A stretch of DNA of 64,000 nt from DASQDN01 sp963833675. Its GTDB lineage: Bacteria > Acidobacteriota > Terriglobia > Bryobacterales > Bryobacteraceae. The notes under the pieces are model-generated. The model ran no database searches, was not told where the DNA came from, and saw nothing but the letters and a program-made list of their open reading frames with translations. The position numbers and the translations under genes are program-made. How positions within the stretch are numbered: the stretch's first letter is position 1; each line of letters begins with the position of its first letter. Shown here piece after piece: positions 54,101 to 63,151 of the stretch. The stretch spans positions 17,761-81,760 of the forward strand of contig CAWHYW010000036.1 in the NCBI GenBank assembly GCA_963833675.1, given 5' to 3'.

Positions 54101-54955
54101 TCGGTGGAAACACCTTCCGCGACAACCTCCTGTATCCGGCCGCGAACTATGCGCCTGGAGTGATTCCCGCAGGCATGGATACCGGGACACTGCTGGAGCC
54201 CAGCAAGGAGTTCAATAAATTTCAGAACTATAAGTTGGACACAGCGATTCCACTACATCGTCTGACCTTTAACGGCATCGTGGACATTCCGGTAGGTAAG
54301 GGCAAGCGCTTCCTCGGCAATAGCAACAAGTGGGTGAATGCCCTGGTAGGCGGTTATCAGGTTGGCATTCGTCGGCACCATGGTTTCTCAGGCGTTCCAA
54401 GTCTCTTCCATCAACTGGGGAGCCGGCAGCCCGATCGAGCGGTATAAGGACTGTCTTCCGATCACTGATTGCCGTAGCGGTGTTTGCCGTCCCGGCAATC
54501 TCTGGTTCAACGGCTATGTCGCGCCAAACCTCATCAACACGCCAAACGGTGTCCAGGGCATTCCGGACGGCTACAAGCCCTATCTGGCTCCGATCAACAA
54601 TACTCCGGGAACAACCAACTTTGGCAATAACAACGTGACTGTGACCTTGAAGAATGGACAGCAGGTCCTTACCGCTTATTCACCCGCTCCGGTGTACTCC
54701 ACCAACTACTCCGCGGGTGTGAATCCTTACTCCATGACGGTTCTCCAGGGGCCCAGAAATTTCCAATCCGATATCTCGCTGTACAAAGTTTTCGACCTAT
54801 CTGAGCGCTGGAAACTCCGCTTCAACATTGACGCATTCAATGCGTTCAACATCCAGGGCTTCACCAATCCGGACATCACCAGCGGAATCCAAACGTTCCA
54901 GAACTCCTATTGGACGCCCCGCCAAATCCAACTGACCGCCCGTCTCACCTTTTAA
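51191..54955 (+). pseudogene. second Oar-like TonB-dependent receptor, many frameshifts
   Basis: All parts of a roughly 1200-residue receptor are present in order, but in at least ten frame segments. A signal peptide starts at ATG 51191 (GGGAG upstream). The regulatory domain (TIQGTVQDASGAAVPAATV), plug (INQLPQNGRNVLGLAQNTVP), barrel blocks (NNITQTVPNITFRLDHVFN, NEFGGSVGGP, FQNYKLDTAIPLHRLTFNG) and terminal strand (PRQIQLTARLTF) follow. One shift is a single extra G in GCGGTAGG near 51550. It differs from the intact receptor at 18506, so it is not a duplicate. It is divergent from the cytochrome/TPR gene. Confidence 0.78.
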
Positions 54956-54961
54956 TCCTGA

Positions 54962-54984
54962 AGAGCCCCCAACACGGGGGCTCT
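54962..54984. terminator. strong bidirectional intrinsic terminator
   Basis: A perfect 9-base-pair stem, AGAGCCCCC (54962-54970) with GGGGGCTCT (54976-54984), closes a 5-base loop and is followed by a T-rich run. It lies 7 bases after the receptor stop and abuts the stop of the convergent methyltransferase gene, so it can serve both. Confidence 0.8.
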
Positions 54985-55844
54985 CATCCCTTCTCTAATT
55001 TTTCCGCCCGCGCACTCACCATCCAGCATGCAGCGGTAAATCGGACTTCCGCTCCCTGAACATAAGGATCGAAGGCGGCGCGTACCCTTTGAATTACCTG
55101 GGCACGAGTCCCCTCCTCTATCTCTTGAAGCATGCGGCCGACCGGACCGAGCCGTGTCAGGTAAGGGATCAACTCCTTGTCCGGCAGAGTGCAGCCGATA
55201 TCAATGCGTCGAATATCGATGTCGGCCCAGCCGCTCTTCTCGAGAATCTTGTGGACCCGGTCGCGACTCGCGAAGGCGAACTGCCCCGGCGCATCTGTCT
55301 GGCGAGCCCGCAGGTTCGGCAGGATCGGCGCCGCGGCACGCTCGGCCGTGGTCATGAACGGATTTTCCGCCTCACTCCTCCAGGCGATGAACCGGAGTTC
55401 GGCGTTCTCCGCCGCGGCATGCCGCAGATTCGCAAAGGCGCGGACAGAGTCCTCGAAGAACATCACGCCAAAGCGCGAAATGATCATGTCGAAGCTTCCG
55501 GGCTCAAACCTATGCGCCTCCGCGTTGGCGCAGAGGAAGGTTGCCGTCGAGCCATCCTGTTGGGCGCGGGACCGGGCAGCGGCGATCATGGCATCCGAAA
55601 TATCGATCCCGACGCATTGGCCCCTCACTCCCAGAGTTCGCGCGACTCTTAGCGTGGTGCCGCCGGCGCCGCAGCCGACGTCGAGGATCCGGCCCCCGGG
55701 TCCAAAGGAGACTGCCTCGACCAGCAGGTCTTCGAACGGTTTGAACATCTGGTCAAGCGACACCTGCAAGTCGACCCAGGCGCGTCCTGCCGCGCCGTTC
55801 CACAATGTCGCCTGCTCGTTATCGGTCTGGGGTGTAGCATCCAT
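54984..55844 (-). CDS. class I SAM-dependent methyltransferase
   Basis: A 286-residue methyltransferase. SAM-binding motif I is ILDVGCGAGGTTLRVA near residue 52; GIDISDAMI, FLCANAEAH and DMIISRFGVMFFED mark the following strands. This layout is common in UbiE/arsM-like enzymes of unknown substrate. The start at 55844 has GAGG 9 bases upstream. A possible longer frame further upstream is rejected because it reads through a REP-like element. It is probably transcribed alone, ending at the shared terminator. Confidence 0.85.
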   Translation of the reverse strand: MDATPQTDNEQATLWNGAAGRAWVDLQVSLDQMFKPFEDLLVEAVSFGPGGRILDVGCGAGGTTLRVARTLGVRGQCVGIDISDAMIAAARSRAQQDGSTATFLCANAEAHRFEPGSFDMIISRFGVMFFEDSVRAFANLRHAAAENAELRFIAWRSEAENPFMTTAERAAAPILPNLRARQTDAPGQFAFASRDRVHKILEKSGWADIDIRRIDIGCTLPDKELIPYLTRLGPVGRMLQEIEEGTRAQVIQRVRAAFDPYVQGAEVRFTAACWMVSARAEKLEKG

Positions 55845-55942
55845 AATCGTCGTCCTCAATTGCCGTCTCGAATCGGAAACTGTATTATGCAACTTCAGGC
55901 GTAAATCGCCCCAGCGATCTCCTCCGGATCCGTGCAAGAGCT

Positions 55943-56137
55943 TCACGAAACGTACTCTACTTCCCACCATTCTTCGCGCGAGCTGGCACTGTCTTCCGTA
56001 CGGCGGACGCCCTCGTCCGCAGGCGCCCCCCGGTCGCCCATCACCAGCCCTGCTCGTACCGGATTCTGCTCGACATAACGGCAAAATTCTCCGAATCCTT
56101 CAACCCCAAAAATGCCCGATAGTCCAAAACTACCCAT
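55943..56137 (-). mobile_element. REP-associated tyrosine transposase (RAYT) relic
   Basis: The core FCRYVEQNPVRAGLV (about 56095-56045) is the hallmark C-terminal helix of IS200-like REP-associated transposases. Only about 20 codons before the end of the domain remain. The frame then runs into a G/C hairpin (56003-56020), as expected for a RAYT next to its REP sequence. The catalytic Tyr and H-x-H motif are absent. Confidence 0.6.
56003..56020. repeat. REP-like hairpin
   Basis: GCGGACG (56003-56009), loop CCCT, and CGTCCGC (56014-56020) form a perfect 7-base-pair stem beside the RAYT relic. No second copy was noticed elsewhere in the window. Confidence 0.55.
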
Positions 56138-56236
56138 TCGGAGTCGCAGCGCGTAAGCACGCGATTTCCGGTTTCATTCCGCGTTGTGCCCCCGACTGAG
56201 GTGATGCTTCACAGCTTCAGAAAAACTGATGATCGC

Positions 56237-56935
56237 CTAAATTTGGCCCGACGCCTCCCGCCAGTGCGTATCGCGTGTCCACTCGGGCTGGCTCCAGAGG
56301 CGAAATCCTCCTACAATCGCGTCGGCGTTGTTGCCGAGACTTACTCCAAGGGGGAGGGCGATGAGATGCTTAGTTTGGCCGCCACCGAGGATCACATAAT
56401 CGGCTTGAAGACCGTGCTTTAGTAGCGCGACCACCTTCTCAACGTGACGTTCCCATCTTTCTCTGCCCAGGCGTTTATAGCCACGAAGGCCCAGGTAATC
56501 TTCGTATGTGCGGTCGTTACGATAGGGCAGATGTGCTAGTTCCAGAGGCTGCAAAAGTCCTTCCACTACAAGAGCCGAACCGAGGCCGGTACCAAGTCCG
56601 AGGAACAGCATCCGACCGCCTCGATAGCTGCCCAACGCCTGCATGGCTGCATCATTCGCGATCCGCACCGGCTTGCGGAAGGACTGTTCGAATTCAAACC
56701 CTACCCAGCCCGAAGCCAGGTTCTTTGGCTCTTCAGCAGGTCTTCCTTGGACAATCGGACCCGGGTATCCGATGGAAATGACATCGTATTCCCAAGCCTC
56801 GGTCGCCTTGCGCACGGCCGCCACCATTTTCGCGGCAGTCAATTCTGGCCCGGAGGGAACCTTGAGTCGCTCAGCGCTCGCGCTCATACCCATCTTGATA
56901 TTGCTTCCTCCGACATCGATGACTAAGATTTTCAT
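56237..56935 (-). CDS. ROK-family sugar kinase (polyphosphate glucokinase-like)
   Basis: A 232-residue kinase with the ROK phosphate loop at the N-terminus (ILVIDVGGSNIKMGMS), a substrate/dimer region (VISIGYPGPIVQGRP, IANDAAMQALGSYRG) and the second phosphate loop (LFLGLGTGLGSALVV). The short form and the DVGGSNIK start resemble polyphosphate glucokinases, which phosphorylate glucose from polyphosphate or ATP. The cysteine zinc-binding loop of other ROK proteins is absent, which fits that group. Cytoplasmic and transcribed alone. Confidence 0.82.
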   Translation of the reverse strand: MKILVIDVGGSNIKMGMSASAERLKVPSGPELTAAKMVAAVRKATEAWEYDVISIGYPGPIVQGRPAEEPKNLASGWVGFEFEQSFRKPVRIANDAAMQALGSYRGGRMLFLGLGTGLGSALVVEGLLQPLELAHLPYRNDRTYEDYLGLRGYKRLGRERWERHVEKVVALLKHGLQADYVILGGGQTKHLIALPLGVSLGNNADAIVGGFRLWSQPEWTRDTHWREASGQI

Positions 56936-57560
56936 TTGGTTGGTTTCAATCTCCCAAGTTGGCTATCTCGCTCTCGGCTTCGCGTTCACCATCCCCATCG
57001 TGCTCAACCTGCCCCTGAGCGGGAGGCGAAGCGTTGCAAGCGCGACGTGAGAACGTGCGCTGGAACTCCCGCGTTGTTAGCTGCAACTGTCCAGTGTCCT
57101 TCTCCTGGATAGGCAACCTTGCCTGCCAACTCTGCAACGTCGCGTCGCTCGCAAGCGCTCGGCAGTGAGGCCGAGAATTTAGGATGTGATGACGCTTCCG
57201 CTTGCGCATACTTGAGACACATTGGCTAGATTAACTCGTATTGATGATACTCGGGCCTGATGGCGCCGCCCTGATTGCTCCTGACTAAGCCGGACTCTAC
57301 AGGCAATAACTACAGGCCGGGCACACATCGGCGCCGGCGCGTTTAGGACATGTGACGCGAGGCGCTTTGAGAGGATATGATACGGCGAAAGCTTCTCGAG
57401 AGACTCTTCGGGCCGCAAAGCAGGCTGTCCTCTCTGGTAATGCTTGACGAAGTGTCCTATCCGGTAGTTTGGCCGGCTGCAAGTTCAGACCGGTTTTACG
57501 AGATGATATGGTCGCCAATGAATTCGAGCCCGTGAGGCTCTCAGATCGGAGAAAGCCGAA
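56936..57560. other. intergenic region, nothing recognised
   Basis: About 620 bases between divergent genes. Several open frames exist on both strands without family motifs or good ribosome sites. The distal part should contain the promoter of the amidohydrolase gene at 57561. Confidence 0.35.
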
Positions 57561-58577
57561 GTGGATCGACGGAAATTCATACACGCGGCGACCGCAGGGA
57601 CGGTTGCGATCGCCACTGCTGTCAAACGTGCCAGTGCCCGGACGTATTCCGTTCCCATTATCGACACACACGTACATTTGTATGACCCTTCTCGCCCTCA
57701 AGGTGTGCCATGGCCGGACCCTGCGCAAGTAAGCATTTATCGGACCTTTTTGCCTGCGGACTACCGCCGGATTGCAGAACCCTTCGGAGTGGTAGGCATG
57801 ATCGAGGCAGAGTGCAGTCCGTGGGTCGAAGACAATTATTGGGTTCTGGATGTGTCTGCTAAAGAGACGATTGTAGTGGGAGAGATCGGCGATTTGTTTC
57901 CGGGAAAGCCGGATTTTGGCGAGCATCTCTCACGGCTGCACAAGAACCCACTGTACCGGGGTATCCGGTTCGCATATTTGTGGGGTCGGGATGTTGGGGC
58001 GGAGATTCAAAAGCCGCAGGTAATGGCCGACCTTCGGCTGTTATCGGACGCAGGACTCACGCTGGATTCGGGCGGCGGCCCAAAAGATGTCCCCAACCTG
58101 CTGCGAATCACCGACCAAATCCCCGCCCTCCGGATTGTGATCAATCACTTGCCAGGCGTTTCGATCCCCGAGGAACCGGCGGCCCGCACTGCCTACCTGC
58201 AGGGACTTCGGGAACTCGGAAAACGCCCTCAGGTGTATGTGAAGGTCTCTGAAATCTTTCAGCGCGTCGATGAGAGGGGCCGCCGAGTGACGTCGGGCGG
58301 GCGAATCCCGCGTGAGTTGAGTTTCTATCGTCCGCGCCTGGATGAAATCTGGGGGATCTTCGGTCCGGACCGGCTGCTCTTTGCAAGTGACTGGACCAAC
58401 AGTGAGCCGATGGGCACATTTGGCGAGACGCTGGACCTGATCCATCAGTATTTCACGCAGAAGGGTCCGGAAGCTGTCGAAAAATTCTTCTGGAAGAACT
58501 CCCTGGCTGCATACCGGTGGGTGAAGCGTCAGGCTAATCAGCCCGGTTTGTCTAAACCGGCAGCGCGCCACTTATAG
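57561..58577 (+). CDS. Tat-exported amidohydrolase-2 family protein
   Basis: A 338-residue metal-dependent hydrolase/lactonase-like protein. The Tat signal (DRRKFIHAATAGTVAIATAV) is followed directly by the metal motif IIDTHVHLYDP. Other ligands are the His in IVINHLPG and the catalytic Asp in LFASDWTNSEP. Such proteins hydrolyse cyclic esters or decarboxylate aromatic acids. The start is GTG (57561) and the signal motif follows within three residues, so the start is well supported. An unrelated truncated family member lies at 10698. Confidence 0.82.
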   Translation: MDRRKFIHAATAGTVAIATAVKRASARTYSVPIIDTHVHLYDPSRPQGVPWPDPAQVSIYRTFLPADYRRIAEPFGVVGMIEAECSPWVEDNYWVLDVSAKETIVVGEIGDLFPGKPDFGEHLSRLHKNPLYRGIRFAYLWGRDVGAEIQKPQVMADLRLLSDAGLTLDSGGGPKDVPNLLRITDQIPALRIVINHLPGVSIPEEPAARTAYLQGLRELGKRPQVYVKVSEIFQRVDERGRRVTSGGRIPRELSFYRPRLDEIWGIFGPDRLLFASDWTNSEPMGTFGETLDLIHQYFTQKGPEAVEKFFWKNSLAAYRWVKRQANQPGLSKPAARHL

Positions 58578-58658
58578 CGCGCCTGAGATGGAACGTTGAT
58601 CCATGCCGGGAGCGGCGCCGGGTTGCCGGGATTCGGCGCAGCTTTGTTCATTGGCCCC

Positions 58659-59178
58659 TCACATCTGGCGTTCGCGAAGTCCCTCTTTCCACCCGCCGAA
58701 TAGGGGCGCACGAAGCGCACGTTCCATCAGTTCCGGACTCTGCTTCGTACCCTTATACAGCGCGACGACATCGGCTACGCTGATACTGCCCGGGACGTGC
58801 GCGACCTTCTCAATCGCATCGCCTGCCGCGAGGTCCCCCTCGTCCACCACGGAGAAGTAGATGCCGGGCCGCTCGCTTTGCCAGAACCGCTTCACCATAT
58901 CGTCGCGACCAAATCGGATTCCGAGTTTGTAGCAGGGCATTCGTGGTTGCGTAACCTGCAGGATTGCTGAGCCAACGCGGAACTGGTCTCCAATCTGGAC
59001 TACGTCTTCCTCAGCCCTCGCGTAGTGAGATTCTCGCCAAAGTTGCCGAAGACCAGCTTCGTGTCAGGCAATTGGTCGCTCCAGAACGCACAATGCGCTT
59101 CCGGATAGCAATACACTGCTTGTACGGTCGGCCGTGGACCGTCAAGTCCGCTTGCGTGTCGCCCGCAATGTTATGTTG
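58659..59178 (-). pseudogene. MOSC-domain protein, N-terminally truncated and frameshifted
   Basis: The conserved MOSC C-terminal part is readable: GDTQADLTVHG (about 59175-59145), then in another frame AVYCYPEAHCAFWSDQLPD and LVFGNFGENLTTRG. A third frame follows with EEDVVQIGDQFRVGSAILQV and MPCYKLGIRFGRDDMVKRFW to the end. Two frameshifts and the missing first about 45 residues make it inactive. It is cut at about 59176, exactly where the transposase fragment on the other strand begins. MOSC proteins handle molybdenum-cofactor sulfur or metal-sulfur transfer. Confidence 0.75.
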
Positions 59179-59513
59179 CGTATTCACATCCGAGTTCCTG
59201 GGGATCCTTGCCGATTCCGGTGTGCAGTCGGTGAAATACCACGATGATCGCCCAATCTGAATGCCTACGCGGGGCGGTGCGTACGGACCATTAAGGAATG
59301 GTGTCTCGACAGAATGATCATGTTCGGTGAAGATGCCGCTGCGAAAAGCTGTACAAGAATTCACGGCGCGTTATCACGTTGAACGCGACCACCAAGGACT
59401 CGGTAACCGTCTCATCCTGCTTGATTCGGCGCATGTGGGAACGACCGGTCAGATCCCAGCGGCGCGAGCGACTTGGTGGAATGCTCAACTACTACTATCG
59501 TGAGGCGGCGTAG
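59176..59513 (+). mobile_element. C-terminal half of an integrase-core transposase
   Basis: The frame pieces FTSEFLGILADSGVQSVK, then NLNAYAGRCVRTIKEWC, then LRKAVQEFTARYHVERDHQG and finally QRRERLGGMLNYYYREAA (stop at 59511-59513) follow the C-terminal half of the intact transposase at 15312-16391. The catalytic Glu (usual AYAERF) reads AYAGRC. Frameshifts near 59255, 59330 and 59453. The left edge coincides with the truncation of the MOSC gene. It belongs to the same family as the N-terminal half at 62764. Confidence 0.72.
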
Positions 59514-59805
59514 AGTCACGAATACGTGATCGCATTTTGCACGGACCGTAGTGACAAGCGGATTAAGTACGCGCACGCTTCAGGACATCGATCCGGAACA
59601 GATTACTGGTATTTTGTGTTCTGTTTGTCTTACCCACAGAACGTTCATTTAGGCAGATGGACTATTAACACGACAAGCTTGACATTACAACGCCCTCAAG
59701 TGGTTCGATCCAATAATTGGACACTACGACCGTTGGAAAGCGCTTGTAGTAGCGAGCTACCAGCGGAATTGTCTACGGTATACTTTGGTCTGTCAAAGTA
59801 AAGCT

Positions 59806-61176
59806 GTGGGCCGCAAACTTGATGTTTTCCAGCACCTGTTGCACTTACTGGCCGTCCTCTTGCCGTTTTGTGGGCTGCCAGCCTACTCGCGTACAGGAAT
59901 CGAACTGGACGCTGATGGTACAAGCGGTCGCGTCATTGTTCGCGGTCTCGCGATCCTGACGGCTGGCGAGACGTTGGTGCTTTCTTCAAGCCGTGACTAT
60001 TCCGGAAAAGTGCTTGAGCGCAAGCGTTCGGTTCGTATTATCTTCGACGGTCGTATACCCAGTTCACTAACGGTACAGCCTGGAGCCAAACTGCTAATTG
60101 AAGGGCAGGCCGAAGAACTTGTTGAACTCCAGACTGAGCCTCCCGATGCGCCGAACAAAGGAGTTCTCGTAGTCGAACCGGATGGCAATGCGGATCTGAA
60201 ACACGTCTCCTTCGTCGGTATCGCACTTCGTATCGGCGGCAGCGGCGACTCGCTGTCTCATGTTGCCGTACAGTATGCCGGTAATCAAGCAGCTTTTACT
60301 TTCGAAGGGGCGACCGGAACATTCGACCACCTCTTCGCCCATCATTCGAGCGTCGGTTTCTTGTTGACAGCGAAACAGGGAAAAAGCTGCCGCCTCGTGA
60401 TTCGAGATTCTGAAATTCGGAGTTGTTCAAAGGGGTCGCCTGGCTCGACTTACCTGAGCGGGGGTGCCATAAAAGCGGTGGCCAATCCGCGAGGCGCTAA
60501 ACACAGCCTCGAGCTATCGCGAGTCGATTGGGACCCTTCGTGGGATGAACTTGATGCTGCTGACCTTCGTATGTCGGGACAGCGGCCCCGGATTGTAACG
60601 ATGGGAGATTCGATTGCACAGGGTTGCTGCAAATATGTGAATTTCTGGAACTACTTGCCGGGCAACGATGACATCCATCACTCGTGGCCCTATCAACTAC
60701 AACAAAGGACGAGCGCCTACTTCGTGATCAATAAGGCGGAGGGTGGTTTCGTTACTGGACAAATGCTGGCGCAACTTCCCTCAGTAATCGAAAGACTCCG
60801 TCCGAGATACTGCTATCTCGGCGGAGGGACGAACGATCTGGGGGCGAAGGTCCCGCCGGGGCTCGTCGTTCGGAACTTCGAGACCATGTGGAAAATGCTT
60901 AAAGCTGCGGGCGTGGTCCCTGTCCAACTGGCGATTACGCCGAACGTCATATACCCGGAACGAGAATCAGAGATTGTCGTTACAAATGCGTTGTTGCGCG
61001 AAGCTGCCCAAACTGCGGGAGTCCGTTACGAGGACACTTACTCGGTTCTAGCGCAACCATCCGGATGGGGTCTGGACAAGGCCTATGACCCGGGCGATGG
61101 GTTGCACTTGAATCTAGCTGGATATCAAAAGATTGGTCGATTCCTCTGGCTTCCCGAAGCGCAGAGTGAGCAATGA
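59806..61176 (+). CDS. secreted beta-helix/SGNH hydrolase
   Basis: A 456-residue protein with a signal peptide (HLLHLLAVLLPFCGLPAYS). The first half is rich in short beta repeats (residues about 30-240: RVIVRGLAIL, VLVVEPDGNADLKHVSFVG, FDHLFAHHSSVGFLLTA) resembling a right-handed beta-helix with polysaccharide-binding potential. The second half is an SGNH hydrolase. Nucleophile S269 lies in TMGDSIAQG, the block III Asn in GGGTNDLG, and D431/H434 in DGLHLNLAGY. This suggests deacetylation or ester cleavage of a bound polysaccharide. The start is uncertain (GTG 59806 or TTG 59785). It is followed after 18 bases by the GH127-like gene. Confidence 0.78.
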   Translation: MGRKLDVFQHLLHLLAVLLPFCGLPAYSRTGIELDADGTSGRVIVRGLAILTAGETLVLSSSRDYSGKVLERKRSVRIIFDGRIPSSLTVQPGAKLLIEGQAEELVELQTEPPDAPNKGVLVVEPDGNADLKHVSFVGIALRIGGSGDSLSHVAVQYAGNQAAFTFEGATGTFDHLFAHHSSVGFLLTAKQGKSCRLVIRDSEIRSCSKGSPGSTYLSGGAIKAVANPRGAKHSLELSRVDWDPSWDELDAADLRMSGQRPRIVTMGDSIAQGCCKYVNFWNYLPGNDDIHHSWPYQLQQRTSAYFVINKAEGGFVTGQMLAQLPSVIERLRPRYCYLGGGTNDLGAKVPPGLVVRNFETMWKMLKAAGVVPVQLAITPNVIYPERESEIVVTNALLREAAQTAGVRYEDTYSVLAQPSGWGLDKAYDPGDGLHLNLAGYQKIGRFLWLPEAQSEQ

Positions 61177-61194
61177 TCCGGAAATGGGAGACGC

Positions 61195-62638
61195 GTGTAT
61201 CGACGTAGGTTCGTTTCCGGGATATTAGGGCTGCCCGTTGCGCTGCTCGGGCAGTCGACACTGGATTCTAACGAATTCCGGCCGAGAGGTGACTATTACA
61301 ACGCGACAGTGCCTGAGACACTGGATATCGCCGAATGGTCGAAACTTTCATTGAGTGGCTTGCTCGCGGCGACAACTAACACTGAGATGTGCGACTCCGG
61401 TTTGTGTCTTCATAATCCGCTCGGAGAAGCAATCCTGCTTGGCGAGGCACATGAGTGGCCGCGCTGATGATGTTGAGAAACAGGCAAACTTCTTTCGTGG
61501 ACTGTTGCAGCCTTTGGATAAACAGCAGGAAAGTTCAGCCGTTGTCAAAACAGTTCAATCACTCATGAGCTTTTTGATTCACAATCAGATCTATCCGACT
61601 GCCCGGCTGACAAGGAGGATCGGTCAATTGGCCGATGATCTCCGTCCGACGGCGGCCCATTGGACGAGTGGTGGGGCGTTCGCTGGACTTTCGTTACGAG
61701 CGCTAAGCCGAGTCTATTCATTGCTCGGTGACGAGCGGTACTTAGACGATTGCAGGCGGCTCAAGGTTTTGTTGTCGGCCACACGCAATCGGCTGCCGGA
61801 AGCCAACCGCCAAACGCTTTTTTCGAAGCGCCGGCAAGGACAAGCTGAGCTCTTGCTGGGGCTGATCTCATATGCGCGAATAGCCAACGATGCCAACGTG
61901 AAAGAGTTTGTCCGCCAATCCTATGAACATTTGCGGACACTCGGTATTAGCCGAATCGGACTCCTGGGAGAGCCTGCCTTAACATCCGCCATGACGTGTC
62001 TTGCAGTCCAGTTAACTGACCTTGGAGTAGGTGACTATTGGGAAGACATCGATCAATATGTGCGGAACGAACTGGTCCGAGTGGAGAACAAACGCGCCAG
62101 CACGATAGAGCTAGCGAATGCTACCGTAGGTCTCTATGCTGCGTGGGAGGGCACGCTTCGTTTCAGTCACAACGTGGCTCAGGTCAATCTTCTGTTGAAC
62201 CGCGCATCGCCCTGGGTTGATGTAGATAGCTATCTCCCTTACGAAGGAAAGGTTGCGATACGCAGCAAGGCTCCTTGCAGGCTATTGATTCGCATACCGC
62301 GCTGGGTTGACCGCTATAAGGTGCGTTCGTTGTATAACGGCCGACTGTCGGGTCCCACCTGGTTCGGGAGATACCTAATGTTCGATCGATTGGGAAAGGG
62401 GGACACAATTACTGTGAGTTTCCCGATCGTAGACTTAACCGAGACACACGCATTCGTGTCGGGCAAGGACCCATCGACTAAGGTAACGCTTGAATTGCGT
62501 GGAAACACTGTCGTGAACCTAACGCCGAGCGCCAAGATTACCGGTATTCCTGAGTACTCGAAGGAACGATATGACGACTCTCCGGCGCCCGAAGTCCAGG
62601 TGATTCGATATGCTTCCCCAGTTGTAGTGGAATGCTGA
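61195..62638 (+). pseudogene. GH127-like glycosidase (beta-L-arabinofuranosidase fold), frameshifted
   Basis: The first frame begins at GTG 61195 with a signal (YRRRFVSGILGLPVALLGQ) and TLDIAEWSKLSLSGLLAATT, and stops at 61465. The second frame continues from about 61450 (DDVEKQANFFRGLLQPLDKQ) to 62638. The helical barrel (YLDDCRRLKVLLSATRNRLP, QGQAELLLGLISYARIAND) precedes a beta-sandwich with the typical DVDSYLPYEGKVAI and LLIRIPRWVDRYK blocks. At about 480 residues it is shorter than most GH127 enzymes and the catalytic Cys/Glu residues were not found. The family removes arabinofuranose. It shares an operon with the SGNH hydrolase. Confidence 0.62.
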
Positions 62639-62763
62639 GGTGGCCCTTCTCTCGTTTACTATGCGTTGGCGTAGGGTAAAAAACTCGAAAGGATTCTGAA
62701 TCAGCGTCCTGAGAAGATCCAGATTGGATGAAAAACTGCCAATGGGTCCGTCCCCTGGCGTAT

Positions 62764-62871
62764 GTGACGGGAGTGGTCGATCAGGAACTCCTACTTCAGG
62801 TCGAGTATCTCGCCGCCGAGAACCGGATTCTCAGGGCGCATGCCCGAGCTCGGCTGCGTCTGTCCAATGAG
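62764..62871 (+). mobile_element. N-terminal fragment of an integrase-core transposase
   Basis: A forward frame reads VDQELLLQVEYLAAENRILR and AHARARLRLSNE, then an in-frame TAG, then a little more (EIGKCL). This is the N-terminal coiled segment of the same transposase family as 15312-16391 (YLREENRVLREQL, RLRLTNDQ). The rest of the gene is missing. With the C-terminal half at 59176 it brackets the SGNH/GH127 pair. Confidence 0.6.
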
Positions 62872-63151
62872 TAGCGGTTCCACCTTTGCGGAGAGATCGG
62901 CAAGTGTCTTCAAACAAGTAGATGGCTCACGTCGTCGCGTTCCACAATGGCGTGGGCTCCGGCCTGGAAAATCCGCGACAAGTCGGAACCATTCTCCCCC
63001 CGGGTGAAGACTGAACAATGGCGAAGGGCAAGCTATCAGCGAGGAAAACAGCATAGCGAGCACTACTCGGAACAAGTTCGTCGACATGAGTTCCGATATT
63101 GTGGGGGGATTTCAAGAAAACCGCACCAACAGACAGGTAGGTCCGAGCAGG
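62872..63151. other. intergenic debris between transposase fragment and GGT
   Basis: A reverse frame from 63087 begins with a signal-like stretch (FRVVLAMLFSSLIACPSPLF) and runs across the transposase fragment, so it is unlikely to be a gene. Part of it may be an eroded exported protein. Confidence 0.3.

Noticed and set aside
55177..56199. Forward frame of 340 codons opposite the methyltransferase
   Set aside because: Antisense shadow; the SAM-binding motif and ribosome site are on the reverse strand.
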